From: CAYUQT01 sp964446835
Lineage (GTDB): Bacteria > Planctomycetota > Phycisphaerae > UBA1845 > JAFGLZ01
Length of the DNA stretch: 64,000 nt
Reading direction: 5' to 3'
NCBI GenBank assembly: GCA_964446835.1
Contig: CAYUQT010000018.1
Coordinates: 87,301-151,300, forward strand
A program made the translations under genes and the position numbers. The notes under the pieces were generated by a model that made no database searches, had not been told where the DNA came from, and worked only from the letters and a program-made list of their open reading frames with translations. Below are positions 43,299 to 50,598 of the stretch, one piece after another (the stretch's first letter is position 1; each line of letters opens with the position of its first letter).

Positions 43299-44366
43299 AT
43301 GTTCGACGTTCAGAAGTGGCTCGATCCGAAGGTCTATGACCGAATTATGACAGCGGCCGACCACGCCGAACCGGACCGTGTTCCGATCTGGGATTTCATC
43401 GACAATCGAGCCATCCTCGACCATCTTTCCCCTGGAGAGACCGACCTGTTGAAGGCGAACGTGGCCTTGTATCACGGATTGGGCATCGACCTCTGCCGAG
43501 GCTTTGTGGACACCTTTGCCCCGACCGACGACGGGCGGCGGACGGCTCATGGACAGGTGGGCGGCCAGACTGATTGGCAGACGGATTTTCCCATCCGCAC
43601 GTTGGACGACCTGGAGGCCTATCCGTTGCCGACCACCGATCGCGAGACCCTGTTCGAAGAATGGATTCAGCCGATGCGGCGCTATGCCGAGGCCTTCGCT
43701 CCGGCCACGATGTTTGTGCCCGGATGGGGGTGCGGTTTCCACGCCATTCTGCACAACGTCATGGGGCTCGAGCTGTTCAGCCTCGCGATCTACGATCGCC
43801 CGGAGGCATTGATGCGGCTGCTTGACGGCTACAATCGCCAGGCGGTGGCGGTTGCCGAGCGGGTGGCCGAGGAGCGAATCGCACCACTGTTCTTCATCGG
43901 GGATGACATCGCCTACAAGGAGCGGCTGATGTTCTCGCCGGCGTACCTGCGGACGACCTGCATTCCGATGATCGCCCGCATGTGCGAGCCGCTTCGCCGC
44001 GCGGGCATCAAGCCCATCTTTCACAGCGACGGCAACGTCAGCCTGATTCTGGACGACCTGGTTGAGGCGGGCATCGCCGGGCTGAACCCGATCGAGCCGA
44101 TCGCCGGCATGGACATCGGGCAGATCAAGCAGCGCTATGGCAGGCGTCTGATCCTGGTGGGCAACGTGGACTGTTCCCACGTTCTGCCGCTGGGCAGCCC
44201 GCAAGAGGTCATCGCGGCCACCCGCCAGTGCCTGCGGGTCGCCGGTCCGGGCGGCGGGTTGTTCATCGGTTCGTCCAGCGAGATCACGCCGTCGACGCCG
44301 GTGGAGAACATCCTGACCTTCTATGAGACCTGTCACACGGACGGACGGTATCCGATCCGATGTTGA
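43299..44366 (+). CDS. Uroporphyrinogen-decarboxylase-family protein, second copy
   Basis: The ATG at 43299 lies eight bases after AGGAG and gives a 355-residue TIM-barrel protein of the UroD superfamily: YDRIMTAADHAEPDRVPIWDF at the start, VPGWGCGFHAILHNVMGLE, FFIGDDIAYKERLMFSP, KPIFHSDGNVSLILDDLVEAGIAGLNPIEP and GGLFIGSSSEITPSTPVENI. The zinc-type H-x-C-G site of the other copy (26.3 kb) is replaced by HSDGN, so the two are likely different subfamilies. A haem role is unlikely; function in sugar or C1 metabolism is unproven. It is convergent with recG, six bases from stop to stop. Confidence 0.82.
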   Translation: MFDVQKWLDPKVYDRIMTAADHAEPDRVPIWDFIDNRAILDHLSPGETDLLKANVALYHGLGIDLCRGFVDTFAPTDDGRRTAHGQVGGQTDWQTDFPIRTLDDLEAYPLPTTDRETLFEEWIQPMRRYAEAFAPATMFVPGWGCGFHAILHNVMGLELFSLAIYDRPEALMRLLDGYNRQAVAVAERVAEERIAPLFFIGDDIAYKERLMFSPAYLRTTCIPMIARMCEPLRRAGIKPIFHSDGNVSLILDDLVEAGIAGLNPIEPIAGMDIGQIKQRYGRRLILVGNVDCSHVLPLGSPQEVIAATRQCLRVAGPGGGLFIGSSSEITPSTPVENILTFYETCHTDGRYPIRC

Positions 44367-44372
44367 TATCCG

Positions 44373-46457
44373 TTATCCCACATCGATGAGTTCCAGCCTT
44401 CCCTTCATGGCCGCGACGAGTGCCGTGCGAAGATGGAGGTGTTTGGGGTCGGTCAGTCGCGGATCGGCGGCGATCAGTTCGGCCGCGTCTGCCCGGGTCC
44501 GGCCGAGCAGTTCGACGTCGGAAATCAGGTCGGCGATCCGCAGGTCGAAGCCGTGCTGCTTCTGCCCGCCCAGGAGGTCTCCCGGCCCGCGGAGCAGCAG
44601 GTCCTCCTCCGCAATCTGAAAACCGTCGGAGGTGCGAACCAGCACGCCGAGCCGGGCCCTGGCGGTCTCGCCCGGATCGTCCGCCATAAGAAGACAATGG
44701 CCGGCCTTGCCGCCGCGTCCGATCCGCCCTCGAAGCTGATGGAGTTGCGAAAGTCCGAATCGATCGGCATGCGGAATGACCATGACGGTGGCGTTCGGAA
44801 CATCGATGCCGACCTCGATTACCGTGGTGGCGCAGAGCACATGAATGGTTCCGGCGGCAAACTCGTGCATCACACGGTCCTTCTCGGCGGGTTTCATTCG
44901 ACCGTGCAGCAGCTCGACCCGGCGTCCGGGGAAGACCTCGCTCCGCAGTCGATCGACCTCGACGGATGCCGCCGCCAGCGGCAGGTCCTCGGATTCGTCG
45001 ACTAGCGGATAGACAACATAGGCCTGTTCACCCGCATCGATCCGCTCGCGAACGAAGGCCCAGGCCTGCAGCGTCTCCGCCGGAGGGATATGTCGCGTCC
45101 GAACGGGCTGCCGGCCGGGCGGGAGGGTGTTGATCACGGAGACGTCCAGATCACCGAAGAACGTCATCGCCAGTGTTCGCGGGATCGGTGTGGCGGTCAT
45201 GATCAGATAATGCGGCCGGCCGCCGGAGGCCTTGCTGCGGATCGTCGCCCGCTGAACGACGCCAAATTTGTGCTGTTCGTCGACGACGACCAGCCCGAGA
45301 CGATGAAACTCGACATCCTGCTCGAGAAGTGCCTGGGTTCCCACCACGATATCGATCTTGCCCTCGCCGATTTGCTCAATGGCCGTGCTGCGTTCGGTTC
45401 GCCCGAGCCCGCCGACGAGCAGGGCGACACCCACGCGACTGCCCGACAGATACCGCTCGACGTTGCGGTAATGCTGCTCGGCCAGGATCTCCGTTGGGGC
45501 CATGATGGCGACCTGGTAGCGATGCGCCACGGTCACCAGGGCGGCGTAGAGCGCCACGACGGTCTTACCCGACCCCACATCGCCCTGAAGCAGGCGATTC
45601 ATTGGCACCGGCCTGGCCAGGTCGGCGACGATCTGCTCGACGGCACGGTTCTGAGCCGCCGTCAGCTTGAAGGGGAATCGCCGACGGATCCGCTGGTCGA
45701 TCAGCTCGTTGTTGACGATCGGCAGCCCTCGGACGGACACACGGGCGTGGCGGCGCTTCAGAAGGATTGCCAACTGCATCAGGAACAGTTCATCGTAAGC
45801 CAGCCGCCGGCGGGCGATCGTGGCATCCTCCGGTCGGAGAGGTTTGTGGACCCTTTCGACGGCGGTGCGACGGAGTGGGAGGTTACGTGCCTTGCGGAAG
45901 GCCGGATCGAACCACTCATCGATCTGTGCTATGACATTCGGCAGGGCCCGCTCGATGAGTCGGGCAATGTGGGAGCTCGCCAGCCCCGCCGTCGCGGGAT
46001 ACACCGGCAGGAGGCGGGCCTCGGCGGCCAGGCGTTCACTCTGGTCTTCTCCGAGCACCTCCAACGAAGGATTGACGAGCTGAGGCAGGTTCTTGTATTC
46101 GCCCACCACACCAGAGACGCGAACCGTGGCGCCAGGGGCGATCTTCTTCTCGATCCAGGTGGCGTTGAACCACCGGGCGATGCACCGTCCCGTCGCGTCG
46201 ATCAATGTGGCGGTAATCGACGGCTTCTGGAAGCCCGTTCGAGCGCGGACGCTCATCACCTTGCCCAGGGTCGTACACGTCTGGCCCAGTTCGAGTTCCC
46301 GGATCGGACAGGCAGGGGGTTCGTAGTCGTATCGAAACGGCAGATAGAAGATCAGATCGCCGACGGTTCGAATGTTCAGATTCGCCAGAAGTGCCGCCCG
46401 TCGAGGACCGACTCCCGGGAGATACTGTATCTGGCTGTCGAGTGTCAGGTCGGCCAC
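44373..46457 (-). CDS. recG: ATP-dependent DNA helicase RecG
   Basis: RecG remodels stalled replication forks and Holliday junctions. The 694-residue protein starts at a GTG and has the N-terminal wedge/OB domain (LPGVGPRRAALLANLNIRTVGDLIFYLPFRYD, about 13-45, then the OB fold to about 150), the Walker A GDVGSGKT (292-299), DEQH (393-396, a DExH box), the TATPIPRTLA motif III, and the helicase C half with TTVIEVGIDVPNA and QLHQLRGRIGRG. The C-terminal RecG-specific part (LLLRGPGDLLGGQKQHG) is present. It follows the LysM lipoprotein gene by 31 bases in the same direction. Confidence 0.97.
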   Translation of the reverse strand: MADLTLDSQIQYLPGVGPRRAALLANLNIRTVGDLIFYLPFRYDYEPPACPIRELELGQTCTTLGKVMSVRARTGFQKPSITATLIDATGRCIARWFNATWIEKKIAPGATVRVSGVVGEYKNLPQLVNPSLEVLGEDQSERLAAEARLLPVYPATAGLASSHIARLIERALPNVIAQIDEWFDPAFRKARNLPLRRTAVERVHKPLRPEDATIARRRLAYDELFLMQLAILLKRRHARVSVRGLPIVNNELIDQRIRRRFPFKLTAAQNRAVEQIVADLARPVPMNRLLQGDVGSGKTVVALYAALVTVAHRYQVAIMAPTEILAEQHYRNVERYLSGSRVGVALLVGGLGRTERSTAIEQIGEGKIDIVVGTQALLEQDVEFHRLGLVVVDEQHKFGVVQRATIRSKASGGRPHYLIMTATPIPRTLAMTFFGDLDVSVINTLPPGRQPVRTRHIPPAETLQAWAFVRERIDAGEQAYVVYPLVDESEDLPLAAASVEVDRLRSEVFPGRRVELLHGRMKPAEKDRVMHEFAAGTIHVLCATTVIEVGIDVPNATVMVIPHADRFGLSQLHQLRGRIGRGGKAGHCLLMADDPGETARARLGVLVRTSDGFQIAEEDLLLRGPGDLLGGQKQHGFDLRIADLISDVELLGRTRADAAELIAADPRLTDPKHLHLRTALVAAMKGRLELIDVG

Positions 46458-46488
46458 CGTAGCCCGCCCGGCCTCAGGACCGCCGAGG

Positions 46489-46899
46489 TCATGGGATGAT
46501 CAGCTTCATCCCTACTCGAACGTGTTGTGGATCCTGGATACGGTTGAGATTGGCCTGATAGATCCGCCGCCACTGCTGCTGGTCACCGTAATACTGTCGT
46601 GCGATGCTGAACAGCGTTTCACCCCCCTGGACGGTATGCACGCGAGCGGTCTTGGGTTGGGGAGCGTATTGTTCCTTGGGTTGGGGCGGTGTCTCGCCGC
46701 CGGCCAACACTGCCGGCGTCTTGATCTCAACCGCCGGCTTCTTCGGTTCGGCCGCCGGAGTCTGCCCTGGGACGAGGCTCTCGATCGAGGGATTCTGTTT
46801 GGAGTTTCGGTGCGCGTTGATGTTCAACTGGAGCGGTTGACAACCCAGAGCGGCCGCCGCCAGGAGCACCAGAGCACAGCACACGATCCGTCGCCTCAT
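46489..46899 (-). CDS. LysM-domain lipoprotein
   Basis: The 136-residue protein starts at 46899 after GGAGG. It has a lipoprotein signal (CALVLLAAAALGCQ, lipid-modified Cys at about 20), a Pro/Lys-rich linker (about 25-85) and one C-terminal LysM domain (about 86-136: HTVQGGETLFSIARQYYGDQQQWRRIYQANLNRI...VGMKLIIP). LysM binds peptidoglycan glycan chains, so it would anchor to or sense the wall from the outer membrane or periplasm. recG follows in the same direction. Confidence 0.9.
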   Translation of the reverse strand: MRRRIVCCALVLLAAAALGCQPLQLNINAHRNSKQNPSIESLVPGQTPAAEPKKPAVEIKTPAVLAGGETPPQPKEQYAPQPKTARVHTVQGGETLFSIARQYYGDQQQWRRIYQANLNRIQDPQHVRVGMKLIIP

Positions 46900-47059
46900 T
46901 GTGGGCCTCCATTCCGTGGGCTACGGAACTGGACCGGCTCGACCATTTCACAACGCAAAGCCCGTTTCTATACTATCGGAAAGAGATTGGCCGACCAAAC
47001 AGTGAATCTGCCGGGTGGGGATGCCCCGGCGTGTTCGCCTTTGCACCGGGAGGTGCCCC

Positions 47060-47590
47060 ATGACGACCTCCGTCTTCGACCGGATGTCGCTGGTTCAGGG
47101 AGATATTACCCGCCAAAGCGTCGACGCCATCGTCAACGCCGCCAATTCCTCACTCCTGGGCGGCGGCGGGGTCGACGGGGCGATTCACCGGGCCGCTGGT
47201 CCCGAACTGCTCGCCGAGTGCAAGACCCTCGGAGGTTGCCCGACCGGCGAGGCCCGCATCACGCGGGGCTACCGCCTGTCCGCCAAACACGTCATTCACA
47301 CCGTCGGTCCGATCTACCATGGGGGTCAATCGGGCGAGTCGGAGCTGTTGGCCAATTGCTACCGCAATTCACTTGAACTGGCGGCTCAGCACGGTCTGGC
47401 GACGATCGCGCTGCCGGCGATCAGTTGTGGCGTCTATGGCTATCCGATCGAGGAGGCCAGCCGGATTGCCATACAGACGACCGCCGAGGTCCTGCAGCGG
47501 CGGCCGGAGATCAAAGAGGTGCGATTCGTGCTTTTCGGCTCATCCGACTTTCAGATGTACGTCAGGGCCCTGTCCGAGGCGAAGCGATGA
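47060..47590 (+). CDS. Macro-domain protein, O-acetyl-ADP-ribose deacetylase type (YmdB-like)
   Basis: The ATG at 47060 follows GGGAGG by about seven bases. The 176-residue product is a single macro domain: LVQGDITRQSVDAIVNAANSSL, then GGGGVDGAIHRAAG, GEARITRGYRLSAKHVIHTVGP and IALPAISCGVYGYPIEEASRIA, with the ADP-ribose-binding Asn and Asp/Gly loop intact. Such enzymes hydrolyse O-acetyl-ADP-ribose or remove mono-ADP-ribose from proteins in the cytoplasm. The stop codon overlaps the start of the next gene (ATGA), so the two are translationally coupled. Confidence 0.93.
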   Translation: MTTSVFDRMSLVQGDITRQSVDAIVNAANSSLLGGGGVDGAIHRAAGPELLAECKTLGGCPTGEARITRGYRLSAKHVIHTVGPIYHGGQSGESELLANCYRNSLELAAQHGLATIALPAISCGVYGYPIEEASRIAIQTTAEVLQRRPEIKEVRFVLFGSSDFQMYVRALSEAKR

Positions 47591-48939
47591 CCAAAGGCCG
47601 ATGGCATCGTCTCGACCGGCGGTGGCGGATCACACTCATTGTTGGACTGCTCTACGTGCTCACGCTCGGCGGCGTGGCCATCCACCGCCACCGAGAGCCC
47701 CTGATCAAGGGAACGGCCACCAGCGACTACGCCAAGTTTCACCTGACCGCGCGACACTTCCTTGAGACCGGCAGGATGACCCCTGACCTCGGGGTATACA
47801 ACTATCTGCCTTTCTTCACGATCATGATGGTGCCGTTTGCCGCGCTGCCGACCCAGGTTGGGGCAGTTCTGCTGCTGTGCATCTCCGTCACCTGTGTCCT
47901 GCTGACGGTGTGGATCGTTCTGCGAGGCCTGATTCAGCCCTCGGATCATTGGCTCTGGGCCAAAGCGGTCGCACCGCTGTTGATGGCCATTCCGTTCATT
48001 CATGCCTGCCTGGTCATCGGCCAGGTCCCGATCCTGATGGGCTTTCTCTGCGTATTGGGGTGGTGGCTTGCGATTCGTCACCGGTATTGGGCGGCGGGGC
48101 TGCCGCTGAGCATGGCCTTTCTGGTCAAGCCGTTTCTACTCACCCTGCTGATCTTCTTCGTCCTGAAACGTCAGTGGCGTCTTGTTGCCGCGTCTCTGGT
48201 CTGGAGCGTGATTCTCGGGGCGGGTTTGACCTACGCCGTCATGGAACGATCGGCCTGGGTCGACGCCCACCGTGATTACTACCGACAGGTGGCTCGCGGG
48301 CGCAACTCCCTCGCCCTGCTCGGGACGCCCGGCCCCAGCCGCTTCGAGCGGATCGCCAATCAGTCCCTGACCATGGTCATGCGCCGCCTCATGACGAAAT
48401 CGGGCGAGATCGGTCTGGGCAAGCCGCTGCGGATGCCTGTCGGGCCGTTCGCCCCTCGCACCCTTCAGATCTGCTTTGTGGTGCTGATCGCATCGATCAG
48501 TCTGATGACCCTGTTTGTGGGGCGACACCCGTTACGATCGATATCGCCCGAACGTGCAAACCTCGAATTCGCCCTCTTCCTGCTGTGGGGGCTGTTTCCC
48601 TCGCCGATCGTCTGGACGTTTTACTTTCCCATGGCGCTGCCCGCTCTGGTTTTGCTGACCGCCGTGCTGATCGATGCCCGCGGCAGCGAAGTTCGCTATC
48701 CACTGGGCACGTTCGCCTGGTACTTCTGGGTGGCCGGCGCGCTGGCGTTCATCACCGAGATCTTTGTCGCCGCCTATCTCAGGGCCTTTGGGATTCATCT
48801 CTGGGCCACGCTCCTGCTGTGGGCCGCCATGGTCGAGCTTGCGGTTCGGCAAGGGACCACCGCCGGTACGTCTTCCGCGTCTGCACACTCAGTCTGCCCG
48901 GCCAGCGGGGCTCGGGACGCCTTTGCGCCCAACGCGTGA
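47587..48939 (+). CDS. GT87-family (DUF2029) polyprenol-linked membrane glycosyltransferase
   Basis: The 450-residue protein begins at the ATG that overlaps the macro-domain stop. It has about nine to ten transmembrane helices (first at about 15-30, last at about 405-425) and the family text DYAKFHLTARHFLETGRM, YNYLPFFTIMMVPFAALP, VIGQVPILMGFLCVLGWWLA, LPLSMAFLVKPFLLTLLIFF and SPIVWTFYFPMALPALVLL. Family GT87 enzymes (for example PimE, AglH relatives) transfer a sugar from a polyprenyl phosphate donor outside the membrane. A polyprenyl-phosphate donor could come from the DPM-like glycosyltransferase at 12-13.5 kb (inference). The C-terminal 40 residues are Ala/Ser/Thr-rich. Confidence 0.82.
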   Translation: MTKGRWHRLDRRWRITLIVGLLYVLTLGGVAIHRHREPLIKGTATSDYAKFHLTARHFLETGRMTPDLGVYNYLPFFTIMMVPFAALPTQVGAVLLLCISVTCVLLTVWIVLRGLIQPSDHWLWAKAVAPLLMAIPFIHACLVIGQVPILMGFLCVLGWWLAIRHRYWAAGLPLSMAFLVKPFLLTLLIFFVLKRQWRLVAASLVWSVILGAGLTYAVMERSAWVDAHRDYYRQVARGRNSLALLGTPGPSRFERIANQSLTMVMRRLMTKSGEIGLGKPLRMPVGPFAPRTLQICFVVLIASISLMTLFVGRHPLRSISPERANLEFALFLLWGLFPSPIVWTFYFPMALPALVLLTAVLIDARGSEVRYPLGTFAWYFWVAGALAFITEIFVAAYLRAFGIHLWATLLLWAAMVELAVRQGTTAGTSSASAHSVCPASGARDAFAPNA

Positions 48940-48954
48940 CGAGGCCCAAAATGG

Positions 48955-48994
48955 CATCGGGTGTCCCCGCGCACCACAGCGAAGACACCCGATG
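48955..48994 (-). terminator. Stem-loop between convergent genes
   Basis: CATCGGGTGTC and GACACCCGATG form a perfect 11-base-pair stem, 25 bases past the stop of the transporter gene on the minus strand. On that strand it is followed by CCATTTTGG. It probably ends the transporter transcript and may also act on the opposite gene. Confidence 0.55.
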
Positions 48995-49019
48995 ATCGGT
49001 CGGAGGCTCGTGATCTTGT

Positions 49020-50288
49020 CTACGCCTTCTGCGGAATCGCCTGGGCCTTGGCGTTGGCCGCCGAACGGCTGGCGAAGGTCAGCGCGGCCGCGACGATGAG
49101 CAGACCGCATGCGATTTGGAAGGCCAGATCGGGGCTGCCGAATCGATCTTGGATCTTGCCGCAGATAAACGAGAAGGTCAGGCCACCCAACCCCCACGAC
49201 GTAAACACGATTCCATAGTTCAACCCGAAGCCCTTGAGGCCGAAGTAGTCCTTCGTGGCCGCCGGAAACAGTGCCAGGTTCGAGCCGTAATTGGCCCCGA
49301 CGACCAGAAGCACCGAGAGCAGGGCGGCCCGGCTGGAATGGGTGAAGGGCAGCAGGAGCATCAGGGCCATGCAGGCCTGGAGAAGGTAGGCTCCGAACAT
49401 CGTCCACTGCCGCCCGATCTTGTCGGATACGATGCCGGCCAGGATGCGCCCGCCGGCGTTGCCGATGGCTAGAACCACCACGGCGAAGAAGGCGTACTCG
49501 GCCCCCAGCGACTTCTTGCCCAGCGGGGCGGCGATGCTGATGATCATCAACCCCACCCCCGCACCGAAGAAGTACATGATCCAGAGCAGCCAGAACTGCT
49601 TGGTGGCGAGCATCTCGCGCCACGTCATCTCATGCCCTTTGGCCGCACCGGCCTTGGCCTTGGTGGCACCCGCACCGGCGGGCACATAGCCCGGAGGCGG
49701 GTTCTTCAGCAGTTGGGCCAGGAGCACGACAATGAAGAGAAATGCAACGCCCAGAATCAGCATGGTGCTGGAGACGCCTTTGGCCTTGCCCACGGCAAAG
49801 GCGTTCAGGAGGGCGGTGGCCAGCGGCGCCACATACACCGACGCAAGACCGAACCCCGCGACCACGATGCCGGCGATCATGCCCGTCTTAGCAGGTGGGA
49901 ACCACTTGACGGCCGGCGGTGTCGCCGAGGCATATCCGAATCCGATGCCGATTCCCGCCAGCAGGCCGAAGCCGACGACGAACCCTATCAGCGACGACCC
50001 CACCAGACCCGAGACGATGCATCCCAGACCGATGAACACGCCGCCGAATGTGGCGACCCAGCGGGGGCCGATACGGTCTTGTAGACGGCCGGCCGGAATC
50101 ATCGCCAGCGAGAAGATCAGACACGCGATGGAATAGGGCAGGGCCTTGTTCGCCTTGGTCCACCCCCAGGCCTCCGGGATGTTCGCCGAGATGACGCTCC
50201 AGGCATACAGAACCCCTAACGCCAGGTTAATGCCCGTGCCCGCCAGTGTTACACGCCACCCGTGGCCCTTGGCCTCCGTCGCCGCCAT
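49020..50288 (-). CDS. MFS transporter, oxalate/formate antiporter (OxlT-like) type
   Basis: The 422-residue protein has twelve predicted transmembrane helices. Its N-terminus (GWRVTLAGTGINLALGVLYAWSVISANI) and the loop texts GRLQDRIGPRW, WFPPAKTGMIAGIVVAGFGLASVYVAPLA and the second-half GRILAGIVSDKIGRQWTM match the OxlT/lactate-oxalate antiporter subfamily of the major facilitators. It therefore probably moves a carboxylic acid across the inner membrane; the actual substrate is unknown. The start was set at the ATG at 50288 (MAATEAKGHGW) with GGGGAA upstream, discarding 27 Arg-rich residues. A possible terminator lies directly upstream. Confidence 0.85.
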   Translation of the reverse strand: MAATEAKGHGWRVTLAGTGINLALGVLYAWSVISANIPEAWGWTKANKALPYSIACLIFSLAMIPAGRLQDRIGPRWVATFGGVFIGLGCIVSGLVGSSLIGFVVGFGLLAGIGIGFGYASATPPAVKWFPPAKTGMIAGIVVAGFGLASVYVAPLATALLNAFAVGKAKGVSSTMLILGVAFLFIVVLLAQLLKNPPPGYVPAGAGATKAKAGAAKGHEMTWREMLATKQFWLLWIMYFFGAGVGLMIISIAAPLGKKSLGAEYAFFAVVVLAIGNAGGRILAGIVSDKIGRQWTMFGAYLLQACMALMLLLPFTHSSRAALLSVLLVVGANYGSNLALFPAATKDYFGLKGFGLNYGIVFTSWGLGGLTFSFICGKIQDRFGSPDLAFQIACGLLIVAAALTFASRSAANAKAQAIPQKA

Positions 50289-50304
50289 ATCCGTTCCCCT
50301 GAAC

Positions 50305-50332
50305 AAAAAGAGGGACCTCGACCTACGGTCGA
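50305..50332 (-). terminator. Possible terminator upstream of the transporter gene
   Basis: TCGACC-GTA-GGTCGA on the minus strand is a short six-base-pair stem followed after a few bases by TCTTTTTG. It would end the transcript of the upstream sialidase-fusion gene or act as a leader element; it sits about 20 bases before the transporter start. The rest of the 310-base gap (50289-50598) shows nothing I can name. Confidence 0.4.
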
Positions 50333-50598
50333 ATGCCCAATGCCTACCGGGGCCAGAGGGATACCACATCCCAGGCTCTGAGAAGCTCCCGGCCGATCAG
50401 CCCATCCAAGATGTCCTGCTCGCAAGCACTGGGGTCTCCTATCTCCTACAGGCGTGCGAGTATGTGCCGCAACAAGGGCGGCTGTTCTGCGAAATGAGTC
50501 ATCGAACGTACTGGGGCCGGACGGGACTGTCAAGGGAAATCGACGCGCGACGGGCCCTCGGACCGCAAGGTCCAAAACAGGCTTCCATCGCTTGCCCG

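Noticed and set aside
45090..46499. 469-residue rightward frame opposite recG
   Set aside because: recG is unmistakable on the minus strand; this is its shadow.
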